Of a DNA stretch of 64,000 nucleotides, positions 59,615 to 64,000 are shown piece after piece. Origin of the DNA: Clostridiales bacterium (GTDB taxonomy: Bacteria > Bacillota > Clostridia > Christensenellales > Borkfalkiaceae). Both the position numbers and the translations under genes were made by a program. A model generated the notes under the pieces. It worked only from the letters and a program-made list of their open reading frames with translations, did not search any database and had not been told where the DNA came from. The first letter of the stretch is position 1; each line of letters opens with the position of its first letter. Location: NCBI GenBank assembly GCA_015069295.1, contig SVIW01000005.1, positions 47,485 to 111,484 of the forward strand, written 5' to 3'.

Positions 59615-59893
59615 TCAACCAAGAATCGTTTGCTTTTCTCTCTTTCTATTGACGAAAAACAGCGCGCAATCAAAGGACACTACGATAAGGTTGAATATAT
59701 ACAAAGCCAAGACGTAGTTTAACTTTCCCGCGATGATTTTGCTGGCAATTCCTGCAAGATATCCCACGATAATGGCAAAAGTAAAGAGGATGCTCTTGCC
59801 TTGCGTAGAACGGCTTTTCAAGCTCTTGTATACGGAAATGGGCCAAGAAATTCCAAAACAAACCAACATAACGCACTCTAAAATAGTAACCAT
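59615..59893 (-). CDS. Small three-helix membrane protein, PQ-loop/SemiSWEET-like
   Basis: Protein of 92 residues with three hydrophobic helices: MVTILECVMLVCFGISWPISVYKSLKSRSTQGKSILF, then FAIIVGYLAGIASKII, then NYVLALYIFNLIVVSFDCALFFVNRK. The WPISVYKS...STQGKS turn resembles PQ-loop/SemiSWEET transporters with Pro-Ile in place of Pro-Gln, but similarity is weak. ATG at 59893 follows GGAGAG. It is divergent from the LysR gene, which probably controls it. Confidence 0.65.
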   Translation of the reverse strand: MVTILECVMLVCFGISWPISVYKSLKSRSTQGKSILFTFAIIVGYLAGIASKIIAGKLNYVLALYIFNLIVVSFDCALFFVNRKREKQTILG

Positions 59894-59922
59894 AAAATTC
59901 TCTCCTTTCCTTTCTTTGCTAC

Positions 59923-59961
59923 CATTATACACTTGACAACGCATAATGTAAAATATATAAT
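59923..59961. promoter_or_regulatory. Overlapping divergent promoters and a dyad (LysR control region)
   Basis: Plus strand: TTGACA (59933-59938), 17 bases, TATAAT (59956-59961). Minus strand: TTTACA (59952-59947), 17 bases, TATAAT (59929-59924). CATTAT (59923-59928) and ATAATG (59943-59948) form a dyad that covers both promoters, a layout typical of LysR autoregulation. Confidence 0.75.
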
Positions 59962-60005
59962 TATTATGAAAATGATAACAAACCGTTATCAATGGGAGGG
60001 GCATT

Positions 60006-60908
60006 ATGGAACTTGCAAAATTACGCTATTTTTATATAACGGCAAAGCTGGGACACGTAACGCGGGCGGCGGAGGAGATTCACATCGCGCAGCCGGCGTT
60101 GACGAGGGCGATAAAGCAGTTGGAAGAGGAGCTGGGCGTACCCCTCTTTTATAAAAAGGGAAGAAATATTTTTCTAACGGCGTTCGGGGAATATTTAAAA
60201 ACGAAAGCCGAGGGGATTTTTTCGCAGTTGGACTCGATTGACGAGGAGATAAAGCTTTTGAAAGACGAAGTGCGAAACACGGTAAAACTGAACGTATTGG
60301 CGGCTTCCACCGCGGTTACGGACGCGGTTGTCGCGTATAAAAAGAAAAATCCTGGGGTGGAATTCCATTTGATTCAAAACGAGGCGGAAAGCGATTGCGA
60401 TATTTCCGTGACGACGGATACGGCGGATTTTTCCTTGCTTCCCACCGCCCAAAAACGCGTCGAAATGGAAGAAAATATCTATCTCGCCGTGCCCAAAAGC
60501 TCACCGTACGCAGGCAGAGAAAGCATTACGCTGAAAGAGGTGAAAGAGGAAGGGTTTGTCAATCTTGCAGGCTCTCGTCATTTCCGCGCCGTTTGCGACG
60601 GGTTCTGCGCGCACGCGGGCTTTAAACCGCATACCTCGTTCGAATCCGACTCCCCCGTTGCTGTGCGGAATATCATCGGCGCAAGCGCGGGCGTAGGGTT
60701 TTGGCCGGAGTTCTCGTGGGGCAAGGTTTCGGGCGACGTCGTTTTGCTGCCCATTCGTTTTCCCGCCTGCAAAAGAACGCTGCTTTTGGGGAAACACGAA
60801 AAGCAGTTCCCCGTTCCCGCCGCGGAGGACTTTTACGAGTTCTTAATCCGCTTTTTGCAAAAACGCAAGAAGAAAAGCCAAAACGACGGTACGGTTTCAT
60901 TTTCTTGA
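60006..60908 (+). CDS. LysR-family transcriptional regulator
   Basis: Protein of 300 residues. The N-terminal winged helix reads MELAKLRYFYITAKLGHVTRAAEEIHIAQPALTRAIKQLEEELGVPLFYKKGRNI, the standard LysR DNA-binding pattern, and residues ~90-290 form the effector domain. AATGGGAGGG precedes the ATG. The divergent small membrane gene at 59615 is the expected target; the effector is unknown. Confidence 0.95.
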   Translation: MELAKLRYFYITAKLGHVTRAAEEIHIAQPALTRAIKQLEEELGVPLFYKKGRNIFLTAFGEYLKTKAEGIFSQLDSIDEEIKLLKDEVRNTVKLNVLAASTAVTDAVVAYKKKNPGVEFHLIQNEAESDCDISVTTDTADFSLLPTAQKRVEMEENIYLAVPKSSPYAGRESITLKEVKEEGFVNLAGSRHFRAVCDGFCAHAGFKPHTSFESDSPVAVRNIIGASAGVGFWPEFSWGKVSGDVVLLPIRFPACKRTLLLGKHEKQFPVPAAEDFYEFLIRFLQKRKKKSQNDGTVSFS

Positions 60909-61000
60909 TAACAGCAATCGAAAAAACGAATTAAAAACGGAAAAATTGATAAAAAAATTGATAATTTTCGAAGAATTTGCGAAAAACGGGGTGTTTGCGG

Positions 61001-61029
61001 TTGCTTTCTTTTTTAAAAAAAGGTAAAAT
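61001..61029 (+). promoter_or_regulatory. SigA-type promoter for the aminotransferase
   Basis: TTGCTT (61001-61006), 17-base spacer, TAAAAT (61024-61029). Confidence 0.7.
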
Positions 61030-61067
61030 ATTAGGAAACGAAAACAAAGCAGACGGAGAATAAACGG

Positions 61068-62267
61068 ATGAAGAACAGAATTGCATCGAGAATGAAAGCG
61101 ATTTCGCCCTCGCTGACGTTGGCGATTTCGGCGAAGGCAAAGGCGATGAAGCAGGCGGGGGAAAGCGTCGTATCCTTCGGCGTAGGCGAGCCTGATTTCA
61201 ATACTCCCCAGCACATTATCGAGGCAGCGAAAGCGGCGCTGGATAAAGGACATACGAAATATACTCCCTCGTCGGGGTTACTGCCTTTGCGAAAGGCGAT
61301 TTGCGAAAAATTCAAAAAGGACAACGGCTTGGATTACGAGCCCTCGCAAATCATTGTGTCGAACGGCGCAAAGCACTCGATTTTCAACGCTTGCTACGCG
61401 GTATTAGAGGAGGGGGACGAAGTGATTATCCCCGCGCCCTATTGGCTGACCTATCCTGAAGTAGTCAAGGTCTGCGGCGGTACGCCCGTATATATCGATT
61501 GCAAGAAAGAAAACAAATTCAAGTTTACCGCAGAGCAGTTAAAAGAGGCGATTACGCCGAACACGAAACTGCTGATTTTCAATTCTCCGTCCAACCCTAC
61601 GGGCGCGGTGTACACGGAAGAGGAAGTCCGCGCGATTGCCAAGGTTTGTGAGGAAGCGGAAATTTTCGTGCTTTCCGACGAGATTTACGAAAAACTTTGC
61701 TATAACGGAGTAAAGCCTTTCTCGATTGCCGCTTGCAGCGAGAAGATGAAGGATTTGACGATCACCGTCAACGGCGTTTCCAAATCGTACGCAATGACGG
61801 GCTGGCGCGTGGGGTACTTGGCTGCGCCTAAGGACGTAGCGAAAGCGATTGATTCCTTCCAAAGCCACGCAACGTCCAACGCTTGTTCGATTTCCCAGCA
61901 CGCAACGATAGAAGCTCTGTCCTCGCCCGAGGCGGAGATTGAGGAAATGCGCAAGGTCTTTGACAAACGCAGAGCAAAAATTTTGTCCTTAATTGCGGAT
62001 ATCGACGGAGTAGAAGCGGTAGAGCCCGACGGCGCGTTTTACGTAATGCTGGTTGTCGGCGGCTTGTACGGTAAGAAATACGGCGATAAAGTCGTAGAGG
62101 ATTCGATTGCGTTTGCGGATATTTTATTGGATGCGGAAAAGGTAGCAACCGTACCGGGGATTTCTTTCGGCGCGCCCGACTGTGTAAGACTTTCTTACGC
62201 GCTTTCCGATGCGGACATCGAAGAGGGCTTGGCAAGAATTAAGCGTTTTGTTTCCGAATTGAAGTAA
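61068..62267 (+). CDS. Class I/II PLP aminotransferase (aspartate aminotransferase type)
   Basis: Protein of 399 residues. SPSLTLAISAKAKAMKQAGESVVSFGVGEPDFNTPQHI, then FNSPSNPTGAVYTEEE, LSDEIYEKL, and NGVSKSYAMTGWRVGYL with the PLP Lys. These match the AspB branch of class I aminotransferases, which interconvert aspartate/oxaloacetate and glutamate/2-oxoglutarate, though substrate range can be wider. GGAGAA precedes the ATG. Monocistronic. Confidence 0.93.
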   Translation: MKNRIASRMKAISPSLTLAISAKAKAMKQAGESVVSFGVGEPDFNTPQHIIEAAKAALDKGHTKYTPSSGLLPLRKAICEKFKKDNGLDYEPSQIIVSNGAKHSIFNACYAVLEEGDEVIIPAPYWLTYPEVVKVCGGTPVYIDCKKENKFKFTAEQLKEAITPNTKLLIFNSPSNPTGAVYTEEEVRAIAKVCEEAEIFVLSDEIYEKLCYNGVKPFSIAACSEKMKDLTITVNGVSKSYAMTGWRVGYLAAPKDVAKAIDSFQSHATSNACSISQHATIEALSSPEAEIEEMRKVFDKRRAKILSLIADIDGVEAVEPDGAFYVMLVVGGLYGKKYGDKVVEDSIAFADILLDAEKVATVPGISFGAPDCVRLSYALSDADIEEGLARIKRFVSELK

Positions 62268-62289
62268 AAAACCGAATAACAGACGAAAA

Positions 62290-62320
62290 GACGGGTAAGT
62301 GATTGCCCGTTTTTTATTTT
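62290..62320 (+). terminator. Intrinsic terminator after the aminotransferase
   Basis: ACGGG / CCCGT stem (with AA-TT inner pairs) followed by TTTTTATTTT. Confidence 0.75.
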
Positions 62321-62340
62321 ATAAAAAAACTTGGAAAATC

Positions 62341-62369
62341 TTGACAGGGGGGCAAAAAAGTGCTAAAAT
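62341..62369 (+). promoter_or_regulatory. SigA-type promoter for the LRR lipoprotein
   Basis: TTGACA (62341-62346), 17-base spacer, TAAAAT (62364-62369). Transcription would begin at about 62376, at the foot of the leader stem. Confidence 0.85.
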
Positions 62370-62374
62370 AAAAC

Positions 62375-62547
62375 TGCGACATAATTTAATATTTCTTGTA
62401 AAAGTATACTTCTTGGGTAGAAGTGTACCTTTTCGCGTTACATACAAATCTTTTACAAGAGATATGGGTTAAATTGTGTCGCAGCAAGGCGAGAAGAACA
62501 TTTTTACGGGGTGTCGTTTCGTTTTGCGGAGCGGCACTTTTTTATTT
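62375..62547 (+). ncRNA. Long structured leader of unknown class, ending in a terminator-like hairpin
   Basis: TGCGACATAATTTAA (62375-62389) pairs with TTAAATTGTGTCGCA (62469-62483), closing a ~109-base domain. Inside, TCTTGTAAAAG (62394-62404) pairs with CTTTTACAAGA (62450-62460), and GTATACTTCT / AGAAGTGTAC (62404-62428) forms an apical hairpin. Further down, GTGTCG / CGGCAC (62511-62537) is followed by TTTTTTATTT, then the ribosome site. Aptamer-like domain plus terminator just before the gene is the layout of a transcriptional riboswitch or attenuator. No known class is recognised. Confidence 0.65.
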
Positions 62548-62560
62548 ACAGGAGGCTCTT

Positions 62561-63877
62561 ATGAAAGGCAAATGGGTAAAGTTTTTGTCTGCGTTGGCTT
62601 GTCTTACCTTAGCGGTAGGGTTTGCAAGTTGTGGCGGGAACGACGACAGTGGCGACGGCGCGCAAGAATGTACGCATAGCTTTACGGACTACGTTTCCGA
62701 CAACAACGCGACTTGTACGGAAGACGGCACGAAGACGGCGAAGTGCGACAACGGTTGTGGGGCAACGGATACGGTAACGGACGAGGGCTCGGCGACAGGG
62801 CATAATTGGGCGAACGGCACTTGTACTTCTTGCGGCGAGGAAAAGGGGTATAGCGAAGGGTTAAAATATAAGTTAAACGAAGACGGCGAATCTTATTCGT
62901 TGGTGGGTATGGGTACTTGCAAAGATACGGATTTGGTAATTCCTTCAACGTACGATGATTTACCCGTTGTTTCGATTGCGGATCACGCCTTCTATTTTAG
63001 TCGTTTTTTGACGAGCGTGGTAATTCCCGACGGCGTAACTACGATTGGTAATTCTGCGTTCTCTGGTTGTGATAGCTTAATGAGTATCACAATTCCCGAT
63101 AGTGTAACCACGATGGCTGGTGGGGCGTTTTATAATTGCGGCGTTTTGATAATCTATTGCGAGGCGGAAAGCGAGTCGAGCGGTTGGAATAGCAATTGGA
63201 ATTATTCCTCTTGTCCCGTGGTATGGGATTGTAATAATAATGACGTGGCGAGCGACGGGTATATTTATACGGTTATAAATGGGATTCGCTATGCGTTAAA
63301 AGACGGGCAGGCAACGCTTATTAGGCAGAGACGCGATATTGTGATAGCAGATATTGCGAAAAAGCTTACATATAAAGGTATAGAATACAGCGTAACCACG
63401 ATTGGCGAAGGGGCATTTTATTATTGCTATGGTTTAACGGAAATTGTCATACCTAACAGCGTAATCACGATCGGTTCTTATGCGTTCTATCAATGTGCTA
63501 ACTTGACGAGTGTAGATATCGGTAACGGCGTAACCTTGATTGGGGATTTTGCGTTCGATGATTGTGATAATTTGACGAGCGTAAAAATTGGCGACAGTGT
63601 AGAAAGTATCGGTGAAGATGCGTTCGCGTATTGCAGAAGGTTGACAAATATAACAGTAGATAAAAATAACACGTCGTATAAGGGGATAGACGGAAACTTA
63701 TATACGAGGGACGGAAAAACGCTGTTGCAATATGCGATAGGTAAAAGCGCAACCACCTTTACTATTCCCGACGGCGTAACCACGATCGGCGATGGTGCGT
63801 TCGCTTATTGCGATAGCTTGACGGAGATAGTAATCCCCGACAGCGTAACCACGATTGGCGGTTCTGCGTTTGTTTAA
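62561..63877 (+). CDS. BspA-like leucine-rich-repeat lipoprotein
   Basis: Protein of 438 residues. The signal ends GFASC (lipobox). Residues ~30-100 hold a cysteine motif (ECTHSF ... NATCTEDGTKTAKC ... GCGAT) common in cell-wall proteins. The rest is LRR_5 (BspA) repeats such as TSVVIPDGVTTIGNSAFSGCDSL, split by a spacer at ~205-280. Such proteins bind host or microbial surfaces. ATG at 62561 follows AGGAGG; longer readings lie in the leader. It stops at GGSAFV, mid-repeat, so the C-terminus may be truncated. Confidence 0.9.
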   Translation: MKGKWVKFLSALACLTLAVGFASCGGNDDSGDGAQECTHSFTDYVSDNNATCTEDGTKTAKCDNGCGATDTVTDEGSATGHNWANGTCTSCGEEKGYSEGLKYKLNEDGESYSLVGMGTCKDTDLVIPSTYDDLPVVSIADHAFYFSRFLTSVVIPDGVTTIGNSAFSGCDSLMSITIPDSVTTMAGGAFYNCGVLIIYCEAESESSGWNSNWNYSSCPVVWDCNNNDVASDGYIYTVINGIRYALKDGQATLIRQRRDIVIADIAKKLTYKGIEYSVTTIGEGAFYYCYGLTEIVIPNSVITIGSYAFYQCANLTSVDIGNGVTLIGDFAFDDCDNLTSVKIGDSVESIGEDAFAYCRRLTNITVDKNNTSYKGIDGNLYTRDGKTLLQYAIGKSATTFTIPDGVTTIGDGAFAYCDSLTEIVIPDSVTTIGGSAFV

Positions 63878-63966
63878 CCCCAACAGAACACCTTTTATAG
63901 TAGTAAATCGTTAGTTTTTCAGTAAAAATCATCATATTTCAATAATAACAGGAATTTCGTAGGTGT

Positions 63967-63995
63967 CTTTGAGTCTTGGCTCAAAGCCTTTTTTT
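63967..63995 (+). terminator. Intrinsic terminator at the window end
   Basis: CTTTGAG / CTCAAAG stem, then CC and T7. The 90 bases between it and the LRR stop hold nothing I recognise. Confidence 0.8.
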
Positions 63996-64000
63996 AATCC

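Noticed and set aside
62375..62483. Leader of the LRR gene as a T-box or cobalamin riboswitch
   Set aside because: No T-box sequence (TGGNACC-type) or B12-box can be seen, and the gene is not a fitting target.
62423..62560. N-terminal extension of the LRR lipoprotein
   Set aside because: It lies inside the folded leader and terminator, while ATG at 62561 has AGGAGG and a clean signal peptide.
1..64000. Insertion sequences, prophage, CRISPR arrays, tRNA and rRNA
   Set aside because: No transposase, integrase or phage gene, no regularly spaced repeats with unique spacers, and no tRNA-like CCA/TTCRANY patterns were found by eye.

Overview
The window looks like a chromosomal segment of a monoderm (Bacillota, class Clostridia-like) anaerobe, probably an uncultured gut lineage. 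Reasons: classic Bacillota gene orders (frr-uppS-cdsA-dxr-rseP, ylxM-ffh, dprA-topA-trmFO-hslV-hslU, ruvC-ruvA-ruvB-queA, rpmE-DUF1385-prmC-prfA), many strict SigA-type promoters (TTGACA-17-TATAAT), AGGAGG-type ribosome sites, lipoprotein signal peptides, FeoAB iron uptake and no respiratory genes. Gene density is high. There is no rRNA, tRNA, CRISPR array, transposase or prophage. I cannot name the genus from sequence alone.

Layout. 1-6.6 kb: tail of pyrH, then translation recycling, undecaprenyl phosphate, phospholipid and MEP isoprenoid genes, the site-2 protease RseP, and the SRP genes ylxM-ffh. 6.6-16 kb: an rpsP-khpA-rimM cluster whose usual partners are displaced (rplS only at 15.7 kb, trmD not in the window). 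In between lie a TPP-riboswitch-controlled thiamine transporter, an HD nucleotidase, an HtrA-like lipoprotein protease, an FtsK-like soluble ATPase, mutY, an HNH protein, a flavoprotein and a LOG-like protein. 16-32.8 kb: a PMT-like membrane protein, comM, dprA, topA, trmFO, hslVU, an acyltransferase/glycosyltransferase pair, ruvCAB and queA. 33-37 kb: a DtxR-family regulator and the feoA-feoB-small membrane protein iron operon, followed by a low-molecular-weight phosphatase. 37-48 kb: a THUMP methyltransferase divergent from queH, an F420-ligase-like enzyme, a ZIP transporter, a MacB-type ABC exporter, a VTT/acyltransferase/zinc-ribbon fusion and a YfcC carrier. 48-56 kb: a TrpB2-like enzyme, an AraC-controlled catabolic operon (AEC carrier, sugar isomerase, Gfo/Idh/MocA oxidoreductase), a phosphoesterase and a zinc-less MDR protein. 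56-64 kb: rpmE, a DUF1385-PrmC fusion, prfA, a LysR regulator divergent from a small membrane protein, an aminotransferase, and a BspA-like leucine-rich lipoprotein behind a long structured leader.

Most unusual: (i) a family of composite intergenic repeats at five places, plus a second short motif (GGGGCAGGTACGCGTTGAA-like) at six; (ii) the folded, terminator-ending leader at 62375-62547, which resembles no RNA class I recognise; (iii) two domain fusions (DUF1385-PrmC; VTT-acyltransferase-zinc ribbon); (iv) promoters whose -10 box sits 6-8 nt before the start codon, predicting leaderless mRNAs; (v) a 59-residue cysteine-rich orphan with its own promoter; (vi) an AraC operator array and a DtxR-type operator pair. 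All functional calls come from reading motifs by eye; no database search was run.
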